A DNA stretch of 64,000 bases from UBA8389 sp035719105 (GCA_035719105.1 DASTGN010000005.1:1-64000), one strand, 5' to 3'; positions 25,702 through 35,280 are shown, counted from the first letter of the stretch. The notes: generated by a model from the sequence alone, not told the origin. Made by a program: numbers and translations.

Positions 25702-26880
25702 ATGAAGCTGCTACTCATTTCCATCATTTATTTGTTGGGACCTGTCGCCATCATCCTGTTTTTCAATTATGTCAAACCGATGCGCAAACTGGGCACCATT
25801 CTAATGGCGTATGGTGTAGGCGTTTTGATGTCGGTCATCAACCTGACACCAACCGGACCCGATGAAAAAGCTTCCATCGCTTCCCTGCAAGAATGGATCA
25901 TGAATATTGCCGTACCAATCGCCATTCCCCTGATGCTGCTCTCTTCAGACTTCACCCTGTGGCGGAAATCCTTGAAAAAAACACTCAGTGCGCTCATCGG
26001 TGGCATCGTAGCAGTGGTATTGGCAGTTTTTCTTGCCTTTTTAATATTTGACAATCAGGGAGTTAAAGATTTATGGAAAGCAGCTGGCATGATGATCGGT
26101 ATGTTCACCGGCGGAACGATGAATTTTGTAGCCGTGGGGCAAAGCCTGCATACCGATCCAACGACCTTTACCCTATTTAGCACGTTCGAAATGCTGCTAT
26201 CTTTCTTTTTCTTACTCTTCGTCGTTGGTGGCGGCTACCGCATTTTTCGCTGGATTCTGCCCTACCAAGATGCATCCATTACCAAAGAGGTTGCAATAGA
26301 CCAAACCGAATTCAACTTTGAAGACTATAAAGGAATGCTGAAACCTAGACTTTTCTGGAAAATGATGCTCGGTTTCCTCCTCTCGGTTGGCTTTGTGATT
26401 GTTGGAGCCGGATTATCGTTAGCTCTCACCGGCAAACTAAACGAACTGGTCATTATTTTCACCATTACGGCACTAGCCATCGGCTTCTCCTTTATAAAAT
26501 CCATTCGTAAACTCCCAAAAACGTTCGAATTGGGGATGTTCTTCATCATCATGTTCAGCATCGTCATCGCATCCCAATTCAATATTCAGAGTTTAAGCCT
26601 CGTCAACCTAAGCATCATCGGTTTCATTGCCTTTGTCATTGTTGTAGCCACCCTGTTGCACCTCCTTTTCTCACGAGTTTTCAAAGTTCCGGGAGATTTG
26701 TTTACCGTAGCTCATGTAGCTCTATTATACTCCCCGCCCTTTGTACCACCTGTCGCCGGAGCGATGCACAATAAAAAAGTGCTCATCAGCGGTATTGTAA
26801 TCGGACTAATTGGTTATGCCATAGGCACTTATCTTGGCGTAGGCGTTGCTGAAATCATTAAAAACATTTCATCCAATTGA
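25702..26880 (+). CDS. DUF819 family membrane protein
   Basis: 392 residues with about 10-11 hydrophobic helices. The family segments MIGMFTGGTMNFVAVG and SPPFVPPVAGAMHNKKVLISGI are seen. DUF819 (YjcL-like) proteins resemble secondary transporters; the substrate is unknown. Its stop is followed 2 bases later by the menG ATG, so the two are translationally coupled. Confidence 0.88.
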   Translation: MKLLLISIIYLLGPVAIILFFNYVKPMRKLGTILMAYGVGVLMSVINLTPTGPDEKASIASLQEWIMNIAVPIAIPLMLLSSDFTLWRKSLKKTLSALIGGIVAVVLAVFLAFLIFDNQGVKDLWKAAGMMIGMFTGGTMNFVAVGQSLHTDPTTFTLFSTFEMLLSFFFLLFVVGGGYRIFRWILPYQDASITKEVAIDQTEFNFEDYKGMLKPRLFWKMMLGFLLSVGFVIVGAGLSLALTGKLNELVIIFTITALAIGFSFIKSIRKLPKTFELGMFFIIMFSIVIASQFNIQSLSLVNLSIIGFIAFVIVVATLLHLLFSRVFKVPGDLFTVAHVALLYSPPFVPPVAGAMHNKKVLISGIVIGLIGYAIGTYLGVGVAEIIKNISSN

Positions 26881-26882
26881 TC

Positions 26883-27623
26883 ATGGAAAAAACCCCGGAA
26901 AAAATAATGCCCTACGGCGAAGGCGATCGTAAGCGCAACCAAGTGAAAAGCATGTTTGACACCATTGCCGACAAATACGATTTTCTGAATCACTTCATGT
27001 CTTTTCAACAAGACAAACGTTGGCGGCGGAAAGCCATCCTCAGCCTGAAGGCAGATGCTCCGAAAACCCTGCTCGACATAGCCACGGGTACCGGAGATTT
27101 TGCCTTGGAAGCCTGGAAAGGATTGAAGCCGGATCTCATCGTGGGAGCCGACCTTTCGGAGGGCATGATGCGAGTGGCCGAGGAAAAAGTGAAGAAAGCA
27201 GGTATTGAAAACCATTTTCGATTCGAATACCAGGATTGCACCGCCCTGACCTTCAAAGACAACACCTTTGATGCCGTCACCATTGCATTTGGGGTACGCA
27301 ATTTCGAAAACATCGCTCAAGGTATCTCCGAAATGTTCAGGGTGCTGAAACCGGGTGGAAAAATGGTCATCATTGAACTCTCCAGACCCGAAAAGTTCCC
27401 GATGAAACAGTTCTTCAACCTTTATTCAATGACCATTCTACCCTTGGCCGGCAAATTATTTTCAAAGGACGACATGGCCTATGAATATTTGCCCGCCTCC
27501 ATCAAAGTCGTGCCACAAAGCACCGAAATGGTGGGGATTATTAAAAAACAAGGATTTGTTAATGCAGCATATCAAAAGTTCACTTTTGGCGTCTGCACCA
27601 TGTACACGGGCATCAAGCCTTAA
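26883..27623 (+). CDS. menG: Demethylmenaquinone methyltransferase (MenG/UbiE)
   Basis: 246 residues from the ATG giving MEKTPEKIMPYG. Class I SAM fold: VKSMFDTIADKYDFLNHFMS, LDIATGTGDFALE (SAM motif I), ADLSEGMM, and FGVRNFEN. It methylates demethylmenaquinone in the last step of menaquinone synthesis. Its 3' end overlaps the convergent cdd gene by 11 bases. Confidence 0.95.
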   Translation: MEKTPEKIMPYGEGDRKRNQVKSMFDTIADKYDFLNHFMSFQQDKRWRRKAILSLKADAPKTLLDIATGTGDFALEAWKGLKPDLIVGADLSEGMMRVAEEKVKKAGIENHFRFEYQDCTALTFKDNTFDAVTIAFGVRNFENIAQGISEMFRVLKPGGKMVIIELSRPEKFPMKQFFNLYSMTILPLAGKLFSKDDMAYEYLPASIKVVPQSTEMVGIIKKQGFVNAAYQKFTFGVCTMYTGIKP

Positions 27624-28095
27624 GCGACTCTACTCCGAAACTGAGCGGCAACAAATCTTTCACCGTCTGGATGATCGCGATGGAGGATTCTCCACAAAGC
27701 AATATCCTTAAGGGTTTACCATATCGGTGTTCGGTTTCCAACAAGACCTGACGGCAGGATCCACAAGGAGCAATAGGGTCTTTCAGAAATCCGTTTCCAT
27801 TTTGGGCAGCAACGGCCATCGTCAAGACAGGTACGTCGGGATAATTGGCATTGGCATAGAACATTGCCGTCCGTTCTGCACAGGTGCCTGAAGGATAGGC
27901 CGCATTCTCTTGATTGTTTCCTGCAATGATTTCGCCATTTTCCAACAACAATGCTGCTCCGACCAGAAATTTAGAGTAAGGGGCGTATGCGTTCACACTG
28001 GCTGATTTTGCCGTTTCTATCAGTTTTTTTTCTATTTCAGGTAATTCTTCCAACGCGCAAAATACTATCTTTGCACAAATTTGTCGTTCAATCAT
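27613..28095 (-). CDS. cdd: Cytidine deaminase
   Basis: 160 residues. Zinc motifs CAERTA (catalytic Glu) and PCGSCRQ are present, with NAYAPYSKFLVGAAL and the ENAAYP substrate loop. It deaminates cytidine and deoxycytidine for pyrimidine salvage. It is transcribed against menG with an 11-base overlap of the two coding ends, and divergently from the glucosaminidase gene. Confidence 0.95.
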   Translation of the reverse strand: MIERQICAKIVFCALEELPEIEKKLIETAKSASVNAYAPYSKFLVGAALLLENGEIIAGNNQENAAYPSGTCAERTAMFYANANYPDVPVLTMAVAAQNGNGFLKDPIAPCGSCRQVLLETEHRYGKPLRILLCGESSIAIIQTVKDLLPLSFGVESLKA

Positions 28096-28112
28096 GGCCT
28101 TTGCATTTAAAA

Positions 28113-28120
28113 CAAAGGTA
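28113..28120 (-). promoter_or_regulatory. -7 box for cdd
   Basis: The minus strand reads TACCTTTG, matching TAnnTTTG, 17 bases upstream of the cdd start at 28095. Confidence 0.5.
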
Positions 28121-28134
28121 TAAAAAATTCCTGT

Positions 28135-29328
28135 ATGTCCCTTCGTAAACCGCTGATTCCTGTGCTTTGCCTCTTAGCATTTTCCATTGTGGCTCAGAAT
28201 CGGCTGAAACCCTACGTAGATTACATCGCCAAATACAGCGAAATCGCTGTTCGTCAACAAAAATTACACGGTGTTCCGGCAAGCATCACCCTGGCACAAG
28301 GCATCCTGGAATCTGGAGCCGGAAATAGCGAGATGGCCAAAAGATCCAACAACCACTTCGGCATCAAGTGCCACAACGGCTGGGAAGGCGATACGGTGAT
28401 GTATTTTGATGACGGCATGAATTCCTGCTTTCGGAAATACAACAAACCGGAGGAATCGTTCGACGACCATTCCCTTTTTCTAGTTAAGGGAAAACGATAT
28501 GCGCCACTTTTCTCAATCGATGTCACCGACTACAAAGGTTGGTCGTATGGATTGAAGAATGCTGGCTATGCCACCGATCCAACCTATGCCGACAAACTGA
28601 TTCGCATCATTGAAACCTACGATTTGAACGATTTTACTCGTGAAAAAAAATCGAAAGACACCACTGAGATCATTCGCAAAGCAGAAAAGCAATCGATTCG
28701 CAAGGCGGAAAAAGCATCCAAGGCAACCAACGACAGCATCCTTCGTTCCGCCCGCAAAGCAGAAAGATTGGCTCGCAGACACATCCGCGATTCCATCGCT
28801 GGAACGTACAGCATTTTCAGCAACAAAGCTCTTGAGCACGTTAAAGATTACCAGGTTCTTCCGGTGAAACCCGCCGCTCAAACCATCAATCCGCTTTCTT
28901 GTCACGAAATACGATATTTGGCAACAACACCTTATGTTGTAGCGCAATACGGTGATAGTTTCGAGGGTCTTGCCGACGAATTCGGTATCAGTGTCTCCCG
29001 CATTCGTACCATCAACGAATTCCCTAGGAATTACAAATTACAAACTGGCGAGCCTGTTTACTTGGATACCAAAACCACCTGGTGGGAAGGAGAATATCCT
29101 TTGCACATAGCCAAAACAGGAGAAAGCATGCATTCCATCGCTCAAAAATATGCCTTGAAATTAGAGGCGCTCTATAAGATGAACAACATGCCCCTTGGAC
29201 AACCTGTTAAACCAGGCACCAAAATTAAACTTCGGAATCCGGAACAACTGTCACCGTTCATGAAAGCGCTGAATGACGCCTTCAACAAAGCGGATTCCAC
29301 CAACGTCAACCAACCAACCATCAAATAA
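28135..29328 (+). CDS. Exported GH73-type glucosaminidase with two LysM domains
   Basis: 397 residues. A short signal peptide (PVLCLLAFSIVAQ) precedes the FlgJ/GH73-like domain, residues about 25-165, with ASITLAQGILESGAGNSEMA; Glu59 is in the catalytic place. FGIKCHNGW and AGYATDPTYADKL fit the family. A charged, Arg/Lys/Ala-rich linker (about 170-230) leads to two LysM repeats (about 264-310 and 322-367) that would bind peptidoglycan. It probably cleaves the glycan backbone during wall growth or division. DUF3127 follows 8 bases later. Confidence 0.93.
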   Translation: MSLRKPLIPVLCLLAFSIVAQNRLKPYVDYIAKYSEIAVRQQKLHGVPASITLAQGILESGAGNSEMAKRSNNHFGIKCHNGWEGDTVMYFDDGMNSCFRKYNKPEESFDDHSLFLVKGKRYAPLFSIDVTDYKGWSYGLKNAGYATDPTYADKLIRIIETYDLNDFTREKKSKDTTEIIRKAEKQSIRKAEKASKATNDSILRSARKAERLARRHIRDSIAGTYSIFSNKALEHVKDYQVLPVKPAAQTINPLSCHEIRYLATTPYVVAQYGDSFEGLADEFGISVSRIRTINEFPRNYKLQTGEPVYLDTKTTWWEGEYPLHIAKTGESMHSIAQKYALKLEALYKMNNMPLGQPVKPGTKIKLRNPEQLSPFMKALNDAFNKADSTNVNQPTIK

Positions 29329-29336
29329 TCAATTCA

Positions 29337-29705
29337 ATGGATATCTCAGGAAAAATCGTCAAAATTCTACCCCTTCAAACTGGACAAGGTAAAACCGGCA
29401 ACAGCTGGAAAAAACAAGAATACGTCATCGAATACGGTGACCAATACCCCAAACAAGTTTGTTTCAACCTTTGGGGTGACAAGGTGGATCAATATGCCCT
29501 CACCGAGGGAGAGGTCGTGACGGTGCATTTCGACGTGGAAAGTCGTGAATTCAATGGAAAATATTACACGGACGTGAAAGCTTGGAAAATTGAAAAAGGC
29601 GATGCGGCAACCGCAGCTGCAGCTCCATCCGGCCCCAAAAGCGAATTTGGCATGCCCGCTCCCGATTTTTTGAGCGGAGACGATAAGGACGATCTTCCGT
29701 TTTGA
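29337..29705 (+). CDS. DUF3127 protein with an SSB-like acidic tip
   Basis: 122 residues. The N-terminal 85 residues look like a small OB-type beta-barrel (MDISGKIVKILPLQTGQGKTG, YPKQVCFNLWGDK), followed by an Ala/Pro-rich linker and a terminal DDKDDLPF. The last five residues, DDLPF, are identical to the end of this genome's SSB at 49426 and match the tip by which SSB recruits repair and replication enzymes. The function is not known; a single-strand-DNA or SSB-interactome role is inferred from the tip. Confidence 0.88.
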   Translation: MDISGKIVKILPLQTGQGKTGNSWKKQEYVIEYGDQYPKQVCFNLWGDKVDQYALTEGEVVTVHFDVESREFNGKYYTDVKAWKIEKGDAATAAAAPSGPKSEFGMPAPDFLSGDDKDDLPF

Positions 29706-29722
29706 TAATCGAGATTTTTGGG

Positions 29723-29730
29723 TACTTTTG
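29723..29730 (+). promoter_or_regulatory. -7 box for the acyl-CoA ligase gene
   Basis: TACTTTTG, an exact TAnnTTTG match, 35 bases before the ATG at 29766. Confidence 0.5.
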
Positions 29731-29765
29731 TCTGAACAATATTTCAAAACCTAAAAATCGAACAC

Positions 29766-31523
29766 ATGAGTGCAACCCGCATTTTTGACTTGCTGAGCCA
29801 GTATGTCGAAAAATTCCCCTCTCAGGACGTTGCCCTGGCTGGAAAAGTAAACAAAGAATGGGTCAAATATTCCATTCAAGATTATGTTTCAAAAGCCAAC
29901 ACCATCAGTTTCGCCTTGATGGCCAAGGGTGTTGAGAAGGGCGACAAAATCGGAATCGTAAGCTCCAACCGCCCCGAGTGGAATTTCTTTGACATGGCCA
30001 TCATGCAGATTGCATGCGTATGTGTTCCCATTTATCCCACTATCAGCGATGCCGATTACCTGCACATCTTGAACCATGCGGAAATCGAATATCTTTTTGT
30101 GGACACCAAGGAATTGGTTAAGAAACTAAAGCCCATTATCGCCCAAGTACCGCACTTTAAGGAAATCATCTGCTTAGAAGACGCCGAAAACACCATCTTA
30201 CTGGATGATTTTTACAAACTGGGAGATACAAACCCAAATCCGGAAGAACTTCAGAAACGCAAAGACTACGTGTTGCCCACCGATTTGGCCACCATGATCT
30301 ACACCTCTGGCACCACAGGTTTGCCCAAAGGTGTGATGCTCAGCCACAACAATCTGCTCAGCCAACTGTTTGCTTTGGGAACCATTCCGGCAGAATGGAG
30401 CAAAACCGCGCTCAGCTTCTTGCCCCTTTGCCATGCCTACGAACGCATTTTGGTCTATCTGTACCATCACTTGGGCATTTCCGTCTATTATGCTGAAAAT
30501 CTGGGAACCATCGCCGAAAACATTAAGGAAGTGCACCCAACCATGATGTCTTGCGTTCCCAGACTACTCGAAAAAATATACGATAAACTTTATCTTTCGG
30601 GCAAGAAACTGGATGGTTTTAAGAAAACCTTGTATTACTGGTCTTTCGAATTAGCCAAAAATTACCGCATCGACCAGAATTCTCCCTGGTACCTGTTGAA
30701 ACACAAAATAGCCGACAAACTCATCTACAGCAAATGGCGTGAAGCCATCGGCGGCAACTTCGACATTGTCGTTTCGGGCGGCGCTGCCATCCAAAAGCAA
30801 CAAGCAGCCTTTTTCAACGCTATTGGTATGCCTGTGTTCGAAGGGTACGGACTGAGCGAGACATCTCCCGTAATCGCCGTCAGCCAACGCGGAAAAGGTC
30901 AACGTGTGGCCGGAACTGTAGGCCCTCCCCTGCCTGGAGTAGAAATCCGAATTGGTGACAAAAATGAAATCCAGTGCAAAGGGCCCAATGTCATGATGGG
31001 CTATTACCGTGATAGTGAACTAACTGCCGAAGTCATCGATCCGGACGGCTGGTTCCATACCGGTGACACCGGAAAGTTCGAAAACGGCAACCTGATCATC
31101 ACTGGCCGCTTGAAAAACATTTTCAAGACCTCCTTCGGCAAATATGTGAACCCTTTCCTCATCGAAGAGCAATTCTGCAAATCACCCTTTATCGAAAACA
31201 TGGTGGTTTTCGGCGAAAACGAGAAATTTGCAGCAGCCCTGATTCTGCCCGACTTTGTTTACCTCAAGGATTATTGCACCCGTCACAACATCGAGTTCAC
31301 CGACCAGGCATCCCTAATTTCCAAACCCGAAGTTCAAGCCATCTACAACAGGGAAGTCAAGAAATTCAATCCACAGTTTGCCCACCACGAACAAATCAAG
31401 AGTTTCGAACTCATCGCTGACGAGTGGTCCATGGCCAACGGCCTTCTCACTCCCACCCTCAAAGTGAAGCGCAACATGATCCAAGAACTCTATAAGGACC
31501 AGATAGCCAGATTGTTTGCATAA
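29766..31523 (+). CDS. fadD: Long-chain fatty acid:CoA ligase (AMP-forming)
   Basis: 585 residues. ANL superfamily: AMP-binding loop YTSGTTGLPKG near 179-189, FEGYGLSETSPVIAV, YYRDSELTAEVIDPDGWFHTGD and ITGRLKNIFKTSFGKYVNP. It activates fatty acids via acyl-adenylate to acyl-CoA at the membrane face. The gene symbol is by function, not strict orthology. A decayed copy of its last ~70 bases and 3' flank lies 1.4 kb downstream, on the far side of a GH27 gene (see 32846). Confidence 0.93.
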   Translation: MSATRIFDLLSQYVEKFPSQDVALAGKVNKEWVKYSIQDYVSKANTISFALMAKGVEKGDKIGIVSSNRPEWNFFDMAIMQIACVCVPIYPTISDADYLHILNHAEIEYLFVDTKELVKKLKPIIAQVPHFKEIICLEDAENTILLDDFYKLGDTNPNPEELQKRKDYVLPTDLATMIYTSGTTGLPKGVMLSHNNLLSQLFALGTIPAEWSKTALSFLPLCHAYERILVYLYHHLGISVYYAENLGTIAENIKEVHPTMMSCVPRLLEKIYDKLYLSGKKLDGFKKTLYYWSFELAKNYRIDQNSPWYLLKHKIADKLIYSKWREAIGGNFDIVVSGGAAIQKQQAAFFNAIGMPVFEGYGLSETSPVIAVSQRGKGQRVAGTVGPPLPGVEIRIGDKNEIQCKGPNVMMGYYRDSELTAEVIDPDGWFHTGDTGKFENGNLIITGRLKNIFKTSFGKYVNPFLIEEQFCKSPFIENMVVFGENEKFAAALILPDFVYLKDYCTRHNIEFTDQASLISKPEVQAIYNREVKKFNPQFAHHEQIKSFELIADEWSMANGLLTPTLKVKRNMIQELYKDQIARLFA

Positions 31524-31564
31524 TGTGTTTCCAGGCAATAAATTGAATTATTTAGTATCTAATT

Positions 31565-32785
31565 ATGAAACGATTTTTTCTTATTACTCTCTTTTTCTTG
31601 TTTTTAAAAGTAGCCATAGCCAATGATGTAATGGCACCCACTCCTCCAATGGGTTATATGACTTGGAATTATTATGCCCTGAATATTAATGAGCAAGAGT
31701 TGACCAAGCTGGCGGATGCAATGGTTGAAACTGGTCTGAAAGATTTGGGATATAATTATATTTTTATTGATGATGGGTGGCAAGGTGGAAGAGATAATAA
31801 AAATAATATAATTCCCGATCCGGAAAAGTTTCCGTCAGGCATGAAAGTTTTGTGTGATTATGTTCATAGCAAAGGAATGAAAATTGGCATTTATTCCGAT
31901 GCTGCGCCCCTTACCTGCGGCGGATTTACTGCAAGTCTTAATTTTGAGGAACAGGATGCCAAAACTTTTGCCGAGTGGGGATTCGATTATTTAAAATACG
32001 ATTATTGCAATGCACCTGCCGATTCACAGACTGCCATCGCCCGATATTCCAAAATGTCGGAGGCCTTGAAAAATTCAGGAAGGCCCTTTACATTGGGAAT
32101 TTGTGAATGGGGAGACCGAAAACCTTGGCTTTGGGCTTCGGATGCAGGTGGACAATTATGGAGAACCACTGCTGACATTAGGGATAAATGGTATAGCGGT
32201 ATCTCACCAAAAGTCAATTCGGAACTGCATTCGGTCGGTGCAGGTATTCTGGATATACTAAATATTAATGGAAACTTACATTCGTATGCAGGTCCTGGCA
32301 GGTGGAACGATCCAGACATGTTGGTTGTCGGTTTATATGGAAAAGATGGACCGTCTGGTCAACTTGGAGGCAGAGGATGTACGGATACGGAATATCAAAC
32401 TCAAATGAGTTTATGGTGCATGATGGCTTCACCATTGATGATAACCTGTGATATCAGAAATATGAATGATGCAACAAAACGAATTCTGATGAATAAAGAC
32501 GTTGTTGCTATTGACCAGGACCCATTGGGAAAACAGGCTGAACGAAAATTAAAGAACGATACTTGGCAAGTCTTTGTCAAAGAATTGGCAAATGGAGATT
32601 TTGCTTTGGGAATTTTAAATTTAGACGAAAAGCAAAACACCATTACCATTCATTTAGAAGAATTTGGAATCGTTGGTAAAAGCACTATTTCCGATTTATG
32701 GAATAAGAAGGATCAAAAAGTAAAAAGCAAGATCAAAATAAAGGTTGATTCGCACGAAACGAAGTTATACCGTATATCAAACTAG
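31565..32785 (+). CDS. GH27 alpha-galactosidase, exported
   Basis: 406 residues with a signal peptide (MKRFFLITLFFLFLKVAIA). TIM-barrel GH27 signatures: PPMGYMTWNYY, DDGWQGG, KIGIYSDA, YLKYDYCNA with nucleophile candidate Asp146, ICEWG, RTTADIRDKW with acid/base candidate Asp204, and PGRWNDPDMLVVG. It would remove terminal alpha-galactose from galacto-oligosaccharides or galactomannans. The coding sequence is visibly more A+T-rich than the acyl-CoA ligase before it, and a copy of that ligase's end lies just behind it, so the gene was probably inserted here. Confidence 0.93.
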   Translation: MKRFFLITLFFLFLKVAIANDVMAPTPPMGYMTWNYYALNINEQELTKLADAMVETGLKDLGYNYIFIDDGWQGGRDNKNNIIPDPEKFPSGMKVLCDYVHSKGMKIGIYSDAAPLTCGGFTASLNFEEQDAKTFAEWGFDYLKYDYCNAPADSQTAIARYSKMSEALKNSGRPFTLGICEWGDRKPWLWASDAGGQLWRTTADIRDKWYSGISPKVNSELHSVGAGILDILNINGNLHSYAGPGRWNDPDMLVVGLYGKDGPSGQLGGRGCTDTEYQTQMSLWCMMASPLMITCDIRNMNDATKRILMNKDVVAIDQDPLGKQAERKLKNDTWQVFVKELANGDFALGILNLDEKQNTITIHLEEFGIVGKSTISDLWNKKDQKVKSKIKIKVDSHETKLYRISN

Positions 32786-32845
32786 CAGAGGCGATATCCG
32801 CGCATCCGAACACACCCAAGGCATTACAACGAACGTCAAGAAACA

Positions 32846-32959
32846 AAGTGGACCACTACCAACGTCCTATTGCCCCCACACTCAAAGTGAAGCGCAACAT
32901 TATTGCAGAATTGTATAAGGATCAGGTCGCGTAAACGTTTGCATAACTGTCATTCCAGA
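32846..32959 (+). pseudogene. Decayed duplicate of the acyl-CoA ligase 3' end
   Basis: The stretch CTCAAAGTGAAGCGCAACAT occurs both in the ligase gene (near 31458) and here (32881-32900). The match continues, with substitutions and a few gaps, upstream (AAGTGG.CCA..., CCAACG, CCCCACAC) and downstream through TATAAGGA.CAG, the stop region and beyond it (GTTTGCATAA..GT..TTCCAG). The reading frame is broken. It is therefore a relic including 3' flanking DNA, not a functional gene, and its end overlaps the response-regulator stop by 10 bases. Confidence 0.85.
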
Positions 32960-33633
32960 GTCGTTATGCGATAACCGCGTTTTGATACAACTTCCAACGC
33001 CAATTCAGGGTCCTCTTTCAAGTACTTTCTTAAATTACAAACCAAATTTTGGAGTGAATTTTCCTTACTTTTCGGGTCGTCGTTTTCATTCCAAAGCGAT
33101 TGGATCAGAAAATCTTTGCTCACAATCATATTATTATTTTCACAAAGAAGGCATAAAAGACTGGATTCCAGATTGGATAATCGAAATTCCCCACTATTGA
33201 TAAAAAGCCTTCGAAGCATAGGATCAAACGTAAACTTTCCTACTGATAACAGTGCATCCTTATTATTCTCAGAACCAATCAGGCCCTTGATTCGAAAAGC
33301 TATTTCTTTAATTTTATATGGTTTTCTAACATAATCCACATAATTTATTTGAAAACCACGTTTAAGGTCTTCTCCCTCTTTTCTACCTGTCGCAAAAAGT
33401 ATGGGAAGTTTAGGATTTGTCTTACGAATTATTTCAGCCGCATCGAAACCATCCAGTCTACCTGGCAATTCAACATCCATCAGAATTAAATCCACCGTAT
33501 CCATTAGAAGTATTTCTATTGCCTCCTCAGCAGTTTCAACGTGGTTTACATTAAAGCCCAAATCCTCCAGATTCTCAATTACAATGCTGGAAAGATTCAG
33601 ATCGTCCTCTACAAACAACAGTTTTTTCATCAT
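32950..33633 (-). CDS. OmpR/PhoB-type response regulator
   Basis: 227 residues. Receiver domain with acidic pair EDD at 9-11, phospho-acceptor Asp53 (LILMDVELPG) and VRKPYK with the conserved Lys; the C-terminal winged-helix domain spans about 130-227 (LSNLESSLLCLL, LRKYLKEDPELALEVVSKRGYR). It follows its kinase gene by 9 bases and is probably activated by it. Its DNA targets are unknown; the divergent peptide/toxin locus is the nearest candidate. Confidence 0.93.
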   Translation of the reverse strand: MMKKLLFVEDDLNLSSIVIENLEDLGFNVNHVETAEEAIEILLMDTVDLILMDVELPGRLDGFDAAEIIRKTNPKLPILFATGRKEGEDLKRGFQINYVDYVRKPYKIKEIAFRIKGLIGSENNKDALLSVGKFTFDPMLRRLFINSGEFRLSNLESSLLCLLCENNNMIVSKDFLIQSLWNENDDPKSKENSLQNLVCNLRKYLKEDPELALEVVSKRGYRITTLE

Positions 33634-33642
33634 TCTGAAAAT

Positions 33643-35013
33643 TTAGTTCATTCTAGGTAGTCGAATTGAAAATTCACTCCATTTTCCCCATTCACTTCGA
33701 ACATTTATGGTTCCACCATGCAATTTAACGATTTGTTTGACATAAAATAGCCCAATGCCATAGCCGTGTGATATCTTATCAGAATTTGCTCGTTCAAATT
33801 TTTCGAAAATCCGTTCTCTGTCTTTTTCCTGAATTCCTTGTCCATTGTCCTTGACAGAAATCACAAACGACTCTTCCGTCTCAAGTAGAATGTAAAGAAT
33901 TTGCACACTCTCACCCGAATACTTAATGGCATTGTCGGTCAGGTTCGATAAACATTGGTATAGATGCTCTCTGTCTGCGTTTACAATTGGATTATCGAAC
34001 AGATTTTCGACTTTAAATTCAATGTGTTTTATTTCATTGATGAAATATCGATCCTTAAGTTCTTCAATCAAATCCGACAGGTTGAAATTGGTTCTGTTCA
34101 GATGGAAAATACCCTCATCTACCATGGACAAAGTCAGAATCATATCAATTTTTGAAATCATCCGATGAAGCTCTGTCATTGATATTTCCATATATCGCTT
34201 CCTACGCTCTGCATTCTCAATGGCCTTGGTATTCAAAAGTGAATCAATAGCGTGATACACTACAGAAACAGGTTTCTTTAATTCATGTGAAACCTGATTG
34301 AAGAAATCGTTTTTCGACTGCGCCAATCTCTTTTGTCGATCCAAGGTACGTTGCAAAATGTACAGACAATAGATGCAGAATAGCGAAAGCAGAAACGAAA
34401 GAATTAACATACCAGCCATTTGCGCAAAAATGGTTTTCAAAGGATTAAGCAAAACTAATTGCAAAACCCTGTCTTGTGTGAGGTTTAGTGGTATATTTTT
34501 TGACTTAATAGAAATCCAGGGAGAAGAATCCAAAATTATGCCGGGTTTCGAAGATTCAAGAACAGAGTCCTTATTTAAATCAATTATTCGGGTATAAAAA
34601 GCCGTGTGAATATTATCCTTATTCAACAAAATAGTAGCCAAACTATCAATGGGTTTCAGTTTGATTGGATTTGTTTTAGACAAAACCATTTCAATGCAGA
34701 TATTCAAAATGGAAACTCTGCTGCTTTTATCTACACCTGTCATGGAGTCAACATTAAACCCGCCTTCAAAAGCACCAGTAGTATCAACTTTCGCACCCTT
34801 TTCCAACAACTCCACTTTTGGTTGAGTTAAAGTGCTTTGCTGTGCAAGCCTAAAGTTCATGTCTTTAGTATAGACATCCTGAGTAATGGTGCTTACCACT
34901 TTTTCTAAAAAAGTGTAATTGACCTGAAACAAACGGGCAATTAGATAAGCCTGAGATAAAAAAATCAGGGCGACAAATCCAATCGACCATTGTGCCAACC
35001 TTTTATGCCTCAT
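33643..35013 (-). CDS. Membrane sensor histidine kinase
   Basis: 456 residues from the ATG at 35013; an earlier TTG at 35046 is less likely. Membrane segments near 9-28 and 196-218 enclose a periplasmic region of about 165 residues without a recognised sensor fold. HisKA contains FFNQVSHELKKP with His243; the ATPase domain has N-box NLTDNAIKYS, DNGQGI (G1) and HGYGIGLFYVK (G2). It is the first gene of the kinase-regulator pair, transcribed away from the double-glycine peptide gene at 35281. Its ligand is unknown. Confidence 0.93.
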   Translation of the reverse strand: MRHKRLAQWSIGFVALIFLSQAYLIARLFQVNYTFLEKVVSTITQDVYTKDMNFRLAQQSTLTQPKVELLEKGAKVDTTGAFEGGFNVDSMTGVDKSSRVSILNICIEMVLSKTNPIKLKPIDSLATILLNKDNIHTAFYTRIIDLNKDSVLESSKPGIILDSSPWISIKSKNIPLNLTQDRVLQLVLLNPLKTIFAQMAGMLILSFLLSLFCIYCLYILQRTLDRQKRLAQSKNDFFNQVSHELKKPVSVVYHAIDSLLNTKAIENAERRKRYMEISMTELHRMISKIDMILTLSMVDEGIFHLNRTNFNLSDLIEELKDRYFINEIKHIEFKVENLFDNPIVNADREHLYQCLSNLTDNAIKYSGESVQILYILLETEESFVISVKDNGQGIQEKDRERIFEKFERANSDKISHGYGIGLFYVKQIVKLHGGTINVRSEWGKWSEFSIRLPRMN

Positions 35014-35050
35014 TTTCAATTTAGATAATGGTTTAAAACGTCGCAATTCT

Positions 35051-35083
35051 CAAAAGTACAAATATTAACTCAATATCAACAAA
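35051..35083 (-). promoter_or_regulatory. Consensus promoter of the kinase-regulator pair
   Basis: On the minus strand, TTTG (35080-35083) and TACTTTTG (35051-35058) are separated by 21 bases, matching TTTG-N19..21-TAnnTTTG. The ATG is 37 bases downstream. No comparable plus-strand promoter was found for the peptide and toxin genes on the other side. Confidence 0.65.
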
Positions 35084-35280
35084 AAAAATTAACACATCTA
35101 TTAGTGTAAAATGAGATTTTCATGAGATACTGATAAAAACAAATAAGTGAACTTCAAGATATGAGGACATAAAGATTGTTTAATAATACTTCCCGATTCC
35201 TAAATAAATAAAGCAGCGAATTGGAATTCTATCATTTAGCAAATTAAATCCTGTTTATCAACCACTTATATATCATACAA

